Part shown: positions 45,913 to 56,185 of the stretch, one piece after another
How positions within the stretch are numbered: position 1 is the first letter of the stretch
How the letters are laid out: each line of letters begins with the position of its first letter
NCBI GenBank assembly: GCA_003254925.1
Contig: QANZ01054729.1
Coordinates: 60,363 to 124,362 of the forward strand
Direction: 5' to 3'
DNA: 64,000 nucleotides
DNA from: Chamaecrista fasciculata
Lineage: Eukaryota; Streptophyta; Magnoliopsida; Fabales; Fabaceae
The notes under the pieces: generated by a model
Told to the model about the DNA's origin: nothing
The model's input: only the letters and a program-made list of their open reading frames with translations
The model's database searches: none
Made by a program: the position numbers and the translations under genes

Positions 45913-46360
45913 GCGTCAATGATAACTATAACAAGAATCATAAAATTTCCATAAAAAAACTTACATGTAAAGAATCTTAGCTCAAGTCTCTTTGTCTATT
46001 CTCCTTCTATTTTAGCAAGTAATAACAACCCTTTGCCTTGAACCACACTATAACAATAAGTAACAAGTGCATCCTATGCCTTCAACCACACTATAGCTCA
46101 GGTCTTTAATAAATTTCAAATATAATTAGTATTCCATATTAAAATTTCTATTTAATATATAGGCCAAAATGCACTTTTGGTCCATTTACGTTTTCTTAGG
46201 TCTCAATTTGGTCTCATTACTTTTTTTTATTGCATTTTTAGTCTCATATCTTTTAGTCAGATGCAGAATTGGTCTCATATGGTCTCAATTTTTTTTGTTG
46301 AAAATTTGGTCACATATCTTTGTAAAACGTTTTACCATTGGTCACATAATAAAATTGTTA

Positions 46361-47510
46361 GGCTTAAGTGCACTTTTGGTCCCAATACTATGACTAAGGT
46401 TTCAATTTGGTCCCATAACTATTTTTGTTGCAGATTTGGTCCCAAACCTTCGCAAAAAGTTTCACAGTTAGTCCCCTGGTAACTTCCGTCCAATTTTCGC
46501 CGTTAAGTGTGACGTGGCAGTCTGACTGGGATGCTGACGTGGCAAAATCAAATGAGATGGAGTAAGTTAGGATCAATATGTAACATTTCATAACTTCTCT
46601 GGACTGAATCCACAATATCTACAAATCATCAATTCAATCTATATAAAAAAGACTTGGCTTGGCGTTTTCGCAAAAAACATTTAGGGTTCGCGCAACTTCA
46701 TCCTCTCCAACTTCTCTCCCTCTAATCTTCTTCGTCTTCTCCAACTTCGTCTTCTTCGTCTTCTAAAGCTGGAATCAAGCAAAAATGGCTTAAAGCTGGA
46801 AACAGAACATGCCCGAAAACAGGGGAGAAACTCACCAACACAGAGCTCGTCCCAAACGCAACCCTTAAAAACCTAATCCGACAATTCTGCGCCGACACCG
46901 GCGTCTCTGTCGCCAAGTTTAGCCACCGGAGTCGCGACATAACCAGAACCGCCGTCGCCGGAAGCACAGCATCAGCCCACGCCGTTCAATTCCTCTCATG
47001 GTTCCTTGCTCGGAGATTAGTCTTCGGCACAAACGAGCAGAAAAATAAAGCAGCTTACGAGATTCGTTTGCTTGCAAGGTCCAATATTTTTAACAGAGCT
47101 TGCTTGATCCAAGTCGGAACTGTAACCCCACTTTTGAATCTGTTAGAAACAACGAACGAAGATGATGATAAGTCCACGCAAGAGAACGCAATCTCCGCTA
47201 TTCTTAAGCTCGCGAAGCACATCGATGGACAAGAAGCAATCATGATTTGTAGATATTGTGGATTCAGTCCAGAGAAGTTATGAAATGTTACATATTGATC
47301 CTAACTTACTCCATCTCATTTGATTTTGCCACGTCAGCATCCCAGTCAGACTGCCACGTCACACTTAACGGCAAAATTTGGACGGAAGTGACCAGGGGAC
47401 TAACTGTGAAACTTTTTGCGAAGGTTTGGGACCAAATCTGCAACAAAAATTGTTATGGTACCAAATTGAAACCTTAGTCATAGTATTGGGACCAAAAGTG
47501 CACTTAAGCC
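46361..47510 (+). mobile_element. Pack-MULE carrying a U-box E3 ligase fragment
   Basis: A perfect 9-bp target duplication AAATTGTTA (46352-46360 and 47511-47519) bounds a 1150-bp element. Terminal inverted repeats are 269 bp each (46361-46629 and 47242-47510), nearly identical and starting GGCTTAAGTGCACTTTTGG. There is no transposase. The 612-bp interior is unlike the AT-rich surroundings: GC-richer and coding for part of a plant U-box/ARM protein. Mutator elements are known to pick up host gene pieces between their TIRs. The high similarity of the two TIRs suggests a fairly recent origin. Confidence 0.92.
46755..47283 (+). pseudogene. Captured PUB18/19-type U-box/ARM fragment
   Basis: An open frame runs without stop to 47283. 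It encodes the C-terminal half of a U-box (QKWLKAGNRTCPKTGEKL, then LVPNATLKNLIRQFC) and the start of the following region (SRDITRTAVAGSTA, FLARRLVFGTNEQKNKAAYE, IRLLARSNIFNRACLI, then a first ARM-like repeat TPLLNLLETTN ... ENAISAILKLAKH). This order is that of plant PUB18/PUB19-type E3 ligases, an identification from memory. The N-terminal U-box half (CPISLDLM-like) and most ARM repeats are missing. No in-frame ATG opens the frame. The last 14 codons (MICRYCGFSPEKL) are TIR sequence. A functional ligase is not expected; it could give a chimeric transcript. Confidence 0.85.
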
Positions 47511-47903
47511 AAATTGTTATATTATAGGGTATCGTTTACCGGGTACCATAACTATCCGTTCATTTCGGACGAATACTGGATAGTTGATTTTTTATTTTTA
47601 AATATTCGTACTCTATCCGATATCCGGTATCCGACGGATATCAAATATTTTTTACGGGTGGATTCGGACGGGTATCCTAAATATCCACCCAAATTGCCAT
47701 CCTTACATTGGTCCCATAATGTGCAACATTTTGCAAAGATATGAGACCAATTATGCAACTTGAACAAAAGATATGAGATCAATTTTGCAATCTGACCTAA
47801 AGATATGGAACCAAAAGTACAATATGGAACCAAATTAAGACTTAAGAAAAGGTTACGAGACGAAAAGTACACTTTAGCCTAATATATATATATATACATA
47901 TTA

Positions 47904-48208
47904 GGCTAAAGAGCAAATTTGGTCCCATATCTTTTGCTCAGTTCCCAATTTGGTCTCATATCTTTGGGTCAGGTCCCAATTTGATCCCATACCTTTTTCT
48001 GTTGCATATTTGGTCCCATATCTTTGGGTTAATTGCATAATTGATCCTATATCTTTAGGTCAGATTTAAAAGTGGTCCTATATCTTAAAAGATATGAGAC
48101 CAAAATTGGGATTTTTGCAAATATATAGGACTAAAATTGCAACAAAAAAGATACAGGACCAAATTGGGAACTGAGCAAAAGATAAGGGACCAAATTTGCA
48201 CTTTGACC
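47904..48208. mobile_element. Mutator-type MITE, 305 bp
   Basis: The 9-bp flanks TACATATTA (47895-47903) and TATATATTA (48209-48217) differ at one base. Ends are GGCTAAAGAGCAAATTTGGTCCC and GGGACCAAATTTGCACTTTGACC, with repeated 'ggtcccatatcttt' motifs in the arms. Confidence 0.75.
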
Positions 48209-48511
48209 TATATATTATTATATATTTTTGTTTATTTATCTAACAACTTTTTTTTATAAAAATAATACTAAAAAATTATATTATGTAATACAAACACCCG
48301 TTCATTGCACAGAGTACACTCTGAGTCTATCAGATGTATATCTTCATTCAAGCGGCCATGTCCATAGCAAACTAGCCAGATACAATCATCTAGACTTCAT
48401 CCATCCTAATAATGCTTTTGAATATTATCCAACTTTGATATCTTTATAATTAAATTCCTAATTTAGTATAAGTATAATGTAGTATTATGATATGATATTA
48501 ATTTATTTATG

Positions 48512-48926
48512 GGTCAAAGTGCATTTTAGGTCCCATAACTTTTTGCTCAGGTCTCAACTTGGTCCCATAATTTTTTTGTTGCACTTTTAGTCACATATCT
48601 TTTGCTCAGGTTGCAAATTTTGGTCCCGTATAATTTTTTGTCCCACTATATCTTTTGGTCAGGATGCAAAATTGGTCTCATATCTTTTCAAAAAGTTTCA
48701 CTGTCAGTCCCACCTAACTCAAAGATATGAGACTGATTATGCATCTAACCAAAAGATATGAGACCAATTCTGCAACCTAACCCAAAGATATGGGACCAAA
48801 AGTGCAGCATAAGACTAAATATGCAACTTGAGCAAAATATATGAAACCAAAAATGCAATAAAAAAGTTATATGACCAAATTGAGACCTGAATAAAAGTTA
48901 TGGGACCAAAAATATACTTAGACATT
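48512..48926. mobile_element. Mutator-type MITE, about 415 bp
   Basis: Left end GGTCAAAGTGCATTTTAGGTCC; right arm GGGACCAAAAATATACTTAGAC. Flanks are only partly alike (TTATTTATG against ATTCTTTATG). It belongs to the same family group as the elements at 46162, 47904 and 62963. Confidence 0.68.
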
Positions 48927-49246
48927 CTTTATGTAATTTAATTAATTCTATATAATTAATGTAATTTGATTAAGCCATGGATCATTTAGAGTCTACATAA
49001 AAATTGTTTTGGAGCATTTGCCTAGGTCATTTAATAATGTGAGCACAAATACATTTATAGCCAAAAAAATAGTTTGGAGAATGAATCTTTGCACGTGCAT
49101 TGCAATTCAATATTTATGGTCGTTGGAATATACTTTACATATACATGTAATAAATATGTAAGGATTGCTTTAGAAGAATGTCTAAGTGATAAATGCTATG
49201 ATTAACATTTAAGACTAAATTGTAAGATTTGCATTTAGGGAGCCTA

Positions 49247-49275
49247 CCCGTGCATCGCACGGGTCAAAGGCTAGT
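49247..49275 (+). mobile_element. Possible Helitron 3' terminus (first)
   Basis: Hairpin CCCGTGC-ATC-GCACGGG (49247-49263), then 7 bp and CTAG (49271-49274) followed by T, which fits Helitron 3' end rules (hairpin, CTRR, insertion in AT). Confidence 0.55.
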
Positions 49276-49308
49276 ATATTTAAAATTTAAAATTATATGA
49301 CAAACCAC

Positions 49309-49336
49309 GCGTGCATCGCACGCAATATTCATTAGT
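49309..49336 (+). mobile_element. Possible Helitron 3' terminus (second)
   Basis: A second hairpin GCGTGC-ATC-GCACGC (49309-49323) followed by AATATTCATTAGT, only 45 bp after the first. Its end lacks a clean CTRR, so it may be an older, degraded end. Confidence 0.4.
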
Positions 49337-49371
49337 TATTAATAAAAATAAAGGACATGTAATTTATGGTG

Positions 49372-50067
49372 TGTTTGGTACGCTGTCATCTGATGTCGCA
49401 GTATCTCAAATGTCGTGGTATGTGATACTATAGTATAAGATATATGATATTTATAATATCAATGTTTGGTATGACAATAGTAGAGTCAGAGATATAAGAT
49501 GTATATGTTTGGTACTCTCGTGTGAATAAGATTAATCTTTTTTAAATTTTCATGTTTACCCTTATTAACATCTTAAAAACATATATTAATATTTTCAAAA
49601 TAAATTATGATTTAATCATTAAATTTGAAAATGATTTTATATTTTTTATCCCTAAATTTATATTAAATTTCTTTTTGGTCCCTAAATTTGACTCAATGAC
49701 TAAATTATTAACAATTGAAATAATTCGATAAATGAGTCATATATTTTGATTATTCATTAACAAATTAGTTGACTAGTTATAAATTTAAGAACCAAATATA
49801 TAGTAAGTTTTATTAAAAAAAACAAATAAACCAAAAAGGGTAAAATTGAAACTTTGATTGAAAAATGCCCTTGCAAACCCTGTCATCTGAGATAACATAG
49901 TTTTTGTGTTGACATCAGATCACACCCTTTTTGTTGTCATTTGATAACAGAGTGTTATCTTTGATGTCGACGTATGACGATATCATGACGTTACCAAACG
50001 CGAGACATCCAATATATCATAGTATATAAGATGGCGGGTACAAGATCACAGCATGCCAAACGCACCA
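49372..50067. mobile_element. Non-autonomous TIR element, about 695 bp
   Basis: The left end GGTGTGTTTGGTACGCTGT is mirrored by the right end CACAGCATGCCAAACGCACC. Internal arms repeat 'catctgatgtcgcagta'-like text. Type uncertain (Harbinger- or hAT-like). Confidence 0.6.
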
Positions 50068-50373
50068 ATAGTTTCTCACTAGACCCTTAATTTAAAAAAA
50101 AGTGTTTTTTTTTTCACTCAAATATTTGACAAAGAAATTCGTCTCTTTGATTCGGCCAAAAAAAAGAAAGAAATTCGTTTCTTTGAGAAAACGACGCGTT
50201 TCGCGCAGGAGAAGTAAATGAAGGTGTAGAAAAAATTCTAGAAGCAAGGACAGCTGGCACTGTGGAAAACTGAATCACACAGTTTGAACTTTGAAGAGAG
50301 GCAGGAGCGAGATTCAATGAAGAAGACGAAGAAGAAGAAGCAACAGCGGAAATCACCGCAAAATTAATTGGCA
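50068..50373 (+). promoter_or_regulatory. Possible 5' leader of a short plus-strand gene
   Basis: A GC-richer patch with CGACGCGTTTCGCGCAGG and a GAAGAAGAC-rich run just before an ATG at 50374. Leader-like composition only. Confidence 0.25.
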
Positions 50374-50461
50374 ATGGCGTTGAGGGCTGAATCGATGAAG
50401 AGGCAAACAGAGAGCAAATTCGGTATCCTGATTCAGACTTCTTGGTTGCTTTACATTACAG
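50374..50461 (+). CDS. Possible first coding exon of an unidentified gene
   Basis: ATG at 50374 opens 29 codons (MALRAESMKRQTESKFGIL then IQTSWLLYIT) ending in TTACAG then GTGAATC, a good donor. I do not recognise the protein. The retrotransposon at 50948 would sit in the following intron, and no matching downstream exon is evident. A competing 86-codon frame on the opposite strand looks like a Ser-rich shadow. Confidence 0.3.
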
Positions 50462-50947
50462 GTGAATCATCCTCTCTTCTGTTTTTTTAATTTGTCTCGA
50501 ATTCGTTTGAAGTTGCATCAATGCAAAATTGATGGATGCTATTAGTTCCTTCTCCATTGATAGACTTCTACTCTCTGCTTTTACTGTAATCAATGTAATC
50601 GAAAGGAATCCATATTTTGATTAGTCAGATAATAGGCACAACCTATATAAAATAGATATGGATGATTTGTAGTGATGCTAACTCTTACTGTGTTGGAGAA
50701 AACATTTAATTATGGTGGGGATTGGATCCTCTTCCTTTCCATGCTTTTTTTTTTTTTATGAAAATTTATAAATTGTATAATGGTAGAAAAAGTTACCTTT
50801 TTTACTTTTTCACTTTTTAAAATAAAAGATAATATATTAAAAAATAATAAGACTTAATTTTATAGAAAATTTAGAACATTATATTTTATTTAATTATAAT
50901 ATATTTTCAAAATATTGAATTAATGAATTAATAAATATATTATAAAG

Positions 50948-51565
50948 TGATAAACTAGAAAAAAGGCAGGCTTACCTAGTTAACAAGTATAGGCTGCAAG
51001 AGCAAGCTTGAATGTCCAAGTACCTACAAGAACTTCACAGGGGGCATGCGAAGAATACTCCGACGCTCAAGTTAGTGTTTGAGAGATATGAGAGTAAGAG
51101 AAATTTTGGTGAGTCAAGAGTAGCTAACCTTTGTCTGCTGGGTTGAGCCTTATTTATAGAGCAGGGTGAGAGTGGTGGCCAGTGCGCGGGGTGTACCACG
51201 TAGTCGAACACGATCTCCACCAACGAGAATGGTGGACACCGAGGTTTGCGGAGCAAGGCAATCGTGGGTGATTGCGTGTCGCGTTACAGGGCGGGCGCCA
51301 TCGGACTAGAGAACGTGGGTATGATCAAGTCCGTGGCCCACGATCTCCACCAGCGAGGATGGAGACCAAGAATTGCGAAGCAGGGCAATCGTGGGTGATT
51401 GCGTGTCAAGCTTGGAGCGGGCGCCGTTATCCTGGTTGGGTTACGGTCGCCCTTCAATGCGCGGGGGGACATTTGACTGGTTTAAGTGCGCCCTGCAAGG
51501 TTTGGAGAGGAAAAGAGGCCTGGAGCGAAGGCCTATTAGGCGTACGCTCAAATAGTGATGTATCA
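50948..51565 (-). repeat. 3' LTR of the gypsy-like element
   Basis: 618 bp in direct orientation with 54647-55249. On the minus strand it starts TGATACATCACTATTTG and ends CTAGTTTATCA. A minus-strand TATA motif (CTATAAATAAGG) lies near 51144. A purine-rich tract (AAGGAGGGA on the minus strand) precedes it at about 51568-51580, as expected for a polypurine tract. Confidence 0.82.
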
Positions 51566-52117
51566 CAAGTCCCTCCTTAAAGGAGTCTACGATCGAGCTC
51601 GAAGTACAATTCGTACAAAGCGTGCGGGGTGCAGGGCCTAGAGTGTGTGATGGAACCATTGCCTCCGTCATGCAGGAGTTTCAGGCGTACGCCCCAATTA
51701 TACAGGAGTACTCTTGCCTCCCACGTGAAAGAAACAATGGTTGAATGGCGGGCGGGCCATGGGTACTCGGGAAGTCAAGGACCGCCGTGGCGGCTGACCT
51801 TGTGGTAGGTAGCGCTGTCTTGTCACAGACACGTGTCGCTACCTGGGAGGCCAAAAATTTAAAAAGTCAAGAAACCTTTGGGATGCCTCGGTTGCTGCAT
51901 AAGTGGGGGGTATAAAAGAGAGATGAAACGGCTTCTCTCATTTACACTGGGCCATTGAAGACGAGAAAGAGAGAGAGAACAAAACGTCGACAAACTTAGT
52001 GAAGGAATCGTAACTATCCGGCGAGATTAAAGCGAGGTGTTCGCGTGGCCAGCGTTCTGCGTTCGAAGTTCATGGGTAAGCAACAAAATCCATGCCTTGA
52101 TTGTTTTAAATGTTCAC
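51566..52117 (+). promoter_or_regulatory. Plus-strand promoter-like unit inside the element
   Basis: The plus strand reads GGGGGGTATAAAAGAGAG (TATA box at about 51911-51917). Then comes a leader-like stretch with GAGAGAGAGAAC and, near 52070, ATGGGTAAGC, resembling a donor site. The direction is opposite to gag. There is no long ORF. Confidence 0.4.
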
Positions 52118-52440
52118 TCTCTACAAATAAAAGCTATTAATAATTTATTTTTGTCAAAAGTCTCAAATTGGTCCCTTATATTTCATTTGTTTCGGATTGG
52201 TCCTATATCTTTGCATGATGTTTCAAATTGGTCCCAAAAATATTGAACGTGGTCATATCTCTTTCATTTTAAGTTCAAATGCGACGAATCCAAAATTACA
52301 AATTTCTTTTTTGACGAGTACTTTAAGGGCTTATTTCGGAGCTCAGCCAAAGTGTCATTTCATCTCATCTAACTAAAAATTAGTATTTTCCTAGGAAGCA
52401 CAGACACGGACACGTCGACAGGTCAAATTCTTAATTTTGC
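52118..52440. repeat. Dispersed repeat shared with 36921-37177
   Basis: The longer of the two copies. It keeps the internal stretch 'ttgaacgtggtcatatct' that the TERT-proximal copy has lost. Both have the 'gacgagtactttaagggc' core and end at CTTAATTT. Confidence 0.8.
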
Positions 52441-52604
52441 CGGACATGACATGGCTTATATATATAATATATTATAATTTCAAGAAGAGACAAAATGAAA
52501 ATAATTTGAAATTCAAATGGTGTCATATATATGCTCGTACTCCATATTCAAAAAATCATAAATGAAATATTCTTTCTATGCATTACCAAAATATGTACTA
52601 GAAT

Positions 52605-53126
52605 CTAATAGGTATATAAGTAAAAAAGTAGAATATTTAATGAAGAATCTAGCTGAAAAGTCATCAAAAGATCAATTTCCTTTTGTCCTCCACTATTGTT
52701 AATGTCTTTATCAGTAAATATAACCCCCTCCAACTTCGGTTCACCAACAGTGCACGACGGTGAACAGCGATGAACGAGCGGCGATGAATGGTGGTGAATG
52801 ACGATGAACGACGGTGAACAAAAGTTGCCGAGATAGTTTTGTTGAATGCGATATGAGAAAACCCAAAATTGCTTTTCTAAGTTAAAAAATTTACATTTAA
52901 GGGGAAGTTGTGTCAAAGCCGTGATGACCAGGGGCTCGTCATACTCGACGGGCATCAGTTCGTCAGAGGTGAAAGTGATGGGCGCGTGGATGTCCTCGTG
53001 GGAGCGCTTGTTGGTGTAGTGCATGCACATGATCGAGCGCATGATGGTTTTGCGGTTGTGGGGCGTCTTATGCCTGTGAATTCCACCAGAGATGGTGTTG
53101 ATCACATTCCTAGCAAGCGCCTCACT
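52605..53126 (-). pseudogene. Protease-start remnant of gypsy pol
   Basis: In the same frame as gag, after its UAG. It encodes SEALARNVINTISGG and ITFTSDELMPVEYDEPLVITA, the stretch that precedes the aspartic protease active site in plant gypsy polyproteins. Similarity ends near 52915, before the DSGSS-type catalytic motif, and unrelated sequence follows (including a 'gatgaacga' short-repeat patch at about 52755-52822). Confidence 0.7.
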
Positions 53127-54125
53127 CTATTTGGTACTGCCGCTCCCGTCCTCGGTGATCTTCCAATTTTTGAGTTGAGAGGCGTCCCTGTCAGACTCTG
53201 GTCTCTTCTTTTGCTTATACTCGGCCAGGTGGCCGTCTCGGATGAGTTGTTCGATGGCATCTTTTAGGGAGATGCACTCGTCAGTGGTATGGCCGTAGGC
53301 ATTGTGGTATCTACAATGCCTGCTGGTGTCTCTTGGGCGACCATGCTTAACAGGGAGAGGCTTCGCTATAGGGAAGATGTCGAGTGTACAACAGGCGTGC
53401 CATATTTCTGATCTAGAAACAGTGAGAATATGGTATTTTGGGAATTTGCCCGTGAAGGGCGGGCGTGATGATCCCTGAGATGAATTTGAAGGGCGATCGT
53501 GCCTCTTCCATTTTCCGTTCCCGTTTTGATTCCGGCCGGTAGACTGACCGTTCTGACCATTCTGTGTGTCCTTCATTTTGTTGAGGCGGCTCTTGGAGGC
53601 GAACTGGTTGTCCTCCTTAACGATGAATTCGCTGACTTGTTTGAGCAATGATTCCAGTGTCTTGGGGTTGGCGAGCGTCAGCTCGTTGGAAACATTACCG
53701 GGGCGGAGCCCCTGTTTAAAGGCGTGGATGGCCACGCTATCCTCCAAGTCCTCAACTTCGTGACAACGCTCGGAGAAACGCTTGAGGAAGTCCCGGAGGC
53801 TCTCGCTGGAACCCTGGATCAGGTCCGCCATCACAATCGACGGCTTCTTGTAGATAATACTCGTAGCAAAACGTTTGAGGAAGGCGGCCTCTAACTCCTC
53901 AAAGGTGCTGATAGAGTAATCCGGGAGGCGGGCGTACTGATGAAGGCCCTCCTGGCCGAGATTGGTTGGGAACAATTTGCATTTCTTCCCTTCGGTGATG
54001 GACGCCAACTGGACAGCAGCGTTGAATGCCTTTATGTGCAAGTTTGGATCCGTGGCGAGCTCGTATGGTGTGATCTTCACGGGCATTTTGAAGCCTTGTG
54101 GAATGATGTCGCGCTGAATGGACAA
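53127..54125 (-). pseudogene. Gypsy-type gag, main open frame
   Basis: A 332-codon frame with a retrotransposon gag domain (LEAAFLKRFATSI, LRDFLKRFSERCHEVEDLED, AIHAFKQGLRPGN) and a C-terminal CRYHNAYGHTTDECISLKDA motif seen in plant gypsy gag. It ends at UAG (53129-53127), but coding sense continues in frame beyond it. The listed start is internal: gag truly began near 54489. Confidence 0.82.
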
Positions 54126-54489
54126 CGCAAAAGGCCCCTTCTGAGGGATGAAGGTGCCTGGCTCGTCCTCGAAGCCCGTGGTGGCTGAGACGTTCTGAGC
54201 AGAGCCGCTGTAGTGTGGCGGCGGGCCGGATTGGATCCCTGGGGGGTCCCGCTGATGTCGCGTCTGTCTGATCTTTCATCATCCCTCGGAAAATGGACAT
54301 GATGTCCTGAGCTTCGGATGTCAGTCCTGTGGTGCCCATCTGGGTCACAGGTGGTGCAGTTCGAGAGGGTCCCTCGTTTCTGTGTTCCTCCTGTCCGTGG
54401 CCCTCCTGAGTTCCCTAGGCGTGCTCTTGGGAGTCAGAGGGGTCGTCCTCCAGAAGGTGATCATGGTGGGAGTCCTCGATGTTGGCCAT
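54126..54489 (-). pseudogene. Gag N-terminal part, broken
   Basis: ATG at 54489-54487 opens MANIEDSHHDHLLEDD..., halted after 24 codons by UAG (54417-54415). A later segment (GTTGLTSEAQDIMSIFRGMM) is in a frame that must shift near 54200 to meet the main gag frame. Confidence 0.65.
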
Positions 54490-54628
54490 AACAAGATATG
54501 GTTCACCTAGTTCAATAAGATAAACGTAGGTGAGTTAGGTTTTGATAAAAAGCAAGAAAGGTGAGCACAAGGGCTCACGTATAAAAAAGATGGTGAGGAG
54601 CACGTGTTGATGAACGCACGGCGTAGGT

Positions 54629-54645
54629 CCCCACAGACGGCGCCA
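54629..54645 (-). other. Primer-binding site of the gypsy-like element
   Basis: TGGCGCCGTCTGTGGGG immediately follows the 5' LTR on the minus strand. The leading TGGCGCCGT is shared with tRNA-Asp-type primer sites of plant gypsy elements. Confidence 0.7.
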
Positions 54646-54646
54646 A

Positions 54647-55249
54647 TGATAAACTAGAAAATGGTCACACTTACCTAGTTCAATAATGAGGGCTGCAAGA
54701 GCACGTTGATCGTCCAAGTACCTACAAGAACTTCACAGGAGGCCTTGCGAATAATACTCCGACGCTCAAGTTAGAATATGAGAGATATGAGAGCAAGAGA
54801 ATTCTGAAAGGTGAGAAGTAGCTAACCTTAATCTGCTAGGTTGAGCTCTATTTATAGAGCAGGGTGAGAGTGGTGGCCAGCGCGCGGGGCGCACCACGTA
54901 GTTAGGAACGATCTCCACCAGCGAGAGTGGTGGAGATCGAGATTTGCGGGACACGGCAATCGTGGGTGATTGCGTGTTGCGTTACTGGGCGGGCGCCAAA
55001 CGACTGGAGAACGTGGGTATGACTAAGTCCGTGGCCCACAATCTCCACCAGCGAGGATTGTAGAGCAAGACAGTCGTGGGTGACTGCGTGTTAGTCTAGA
55101 GGCGTGCGCTATGACCCTGGATGGATCACGACCGCCCCTAAGCGTGTAGAGGGCACTGGATGGGCTCGAGTGCGCCTTGCCAGGCTTGAAGGGGAGAAGA
55201 GGCCCGGTTCGAGGGTCATTTAGGCGTACGCCCAAATAGTGATGTATCA
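54647..55249 (-). repeat. 5' LTR of the gypsy-like element
   Basis: 603 bp, the direct partner of 50948-51565, with the same TG...CA ends and a minus-strand TATA motif near 54850. Confidence 0.82.
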
Positions 55250-55664
55250 ATATATATGTATTTTAACATACTACTTTGGTGCATATATTATACTCTCCCA
55301 TTGCAAGTTGCTCGCCAGCCAACCCCCCACTCTCCACATTCAAAAGGGCATGGGGCCCACACGGTCATGCATATGTATGGTTTTGATTGTTTTTTTTTTA
55401 ATAAAGACACAGTGACAGCTTGTGAAAGGAAGAAAAGAGGTTCATGCCAAAAAAAAAATGGCAACATGACAATTTTTTATGAATAACTTGAATATCATTG
55501 CACTAGTAGTATGAGGGTCGGTTGGTGACTTGGTAGGATTTAACTTTAACGTAAACAATGGCAACATGGCAATTTTTTATAAGAAAATCTTAAAATATAT
55601 TTTGTTTTCATTATTAAGAATCTTGAGAGCCAACTTGGTCCAAATATAAAATTAAAATGGGTTA

Positions 55665-55850
55665 CCAACAAGTATTTGGTGTATTTGTTGACCAGCTACA
55701 CCCTAGGTGATAGAATCCAGGTTCGATCCTTAGAATTGACATTCTTGCGAGGGCTTTAACTATTTCGCTACTGAGGTCCGAGTGGGTTGGGATTAGTCTT
55801 CGCCTATAACGTTACACGGATAGGCATAGGATATCCATAGATTAACCTAA
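55665..55850. mobile_element. SINE-like sequence with a tRNA box B
   Basis: AGGTTCGATCC (near 55712) matches a pol III box B. A weak box A-like stretch lies 30-40 bp upstream, and 'gggttgggattagtcttcgcc' follows. Such heads occur in plant SINEs. No poly(A) tail or target duplication was found. Confidence 0.35.
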
Positions 55851-56007
55851 AAAAATTAAAATGGGTTAGGTTAAAATGTAAGATGATTTAATTAATTAAT
55901 TAATTGAAAGTGGTACTTTGATCTCCATAAAAAAAAAGTGGTACTATGATCATCCCCTCTCTTCTCTTCTTGTCTTCTCTTTCTCTTTGTTTTTTATTTT
56001 TTTAGGT

Positions 56008-56185
56008 AGAGTACTCTTAGTATCTTCAAAAAATGTGGTACTTATTTGAGTTTATAATTGACTTAAATATGAAATATTTTGGGTACAATTGATTCAAATA
56101 TAAAATATTGGGAATACAATTGACTTAAACAAAACTTTAAGGGTACAACTAAAATTGACTTTATATTTTGAGGATACCAAAAATA
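56008..56185. mobile_element. MITE, about 180 bp, 'ggtactccc' family
   Basis: The left arm TAGAGTACTCTTAGTATC and the right arm GGATACCAAAAATACTTCTA are inverted. Interior text ('tacaattgacttaaa') is like that at 44599-44828. Confidence 0.55.

Larger units (their letters stand above)
46162..47879. mobile_element. Outer Mutator-type MITE hosting two nested insertions
   Basis: TAATATATA flanks both sides (46153-46161 and 47880-47888), though this is low-complexity sequence. Ends are GGCCAAAATGCACTTTTGG and GTACACTTTAGCC. It contains the Pack-MULE at 46361-47510 and, next to it, a 'gatatccggtatccg' MITE remnant (about 47521-47705). Confidence 0.72.
50948..55249 (-). mobile_element. Ty3/gypsy (Tat-like) LTR retrotransposon, gag-only, degenerate
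   Basis: Two direct LTRs flank 3.1 kb of internal DNA. The minus strand has, in order: 5' LTR (55249-54647), primer-binding site TGGCGCCGTCTGTGGGG directly after it, gag, a protease-start remnant, unrelated filler, and a region with its own plus-strand promoter-like structure. Reverse transcriptase, RNase H and integrase are gone. LTRs differ by many substitutions and in length, so the insertion is old, and I see no matching 5-bp target duplication. Gag of this type and an antisense-looking unit before the 3' LTR fit the Tat lineage; that label is inference. Confidence 0.85.

Noticed and set aside
46169..46615. Frames of 73-101 codons at the MULE ends
   Set aside because: Translations of TIR sequence; the inverse copies appear at the other end.
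51272..51671. Coding frames of 60-102 codons on both strands
   Set aside because: They lie in the GC-richer LTR, overlap each other and have no family features.
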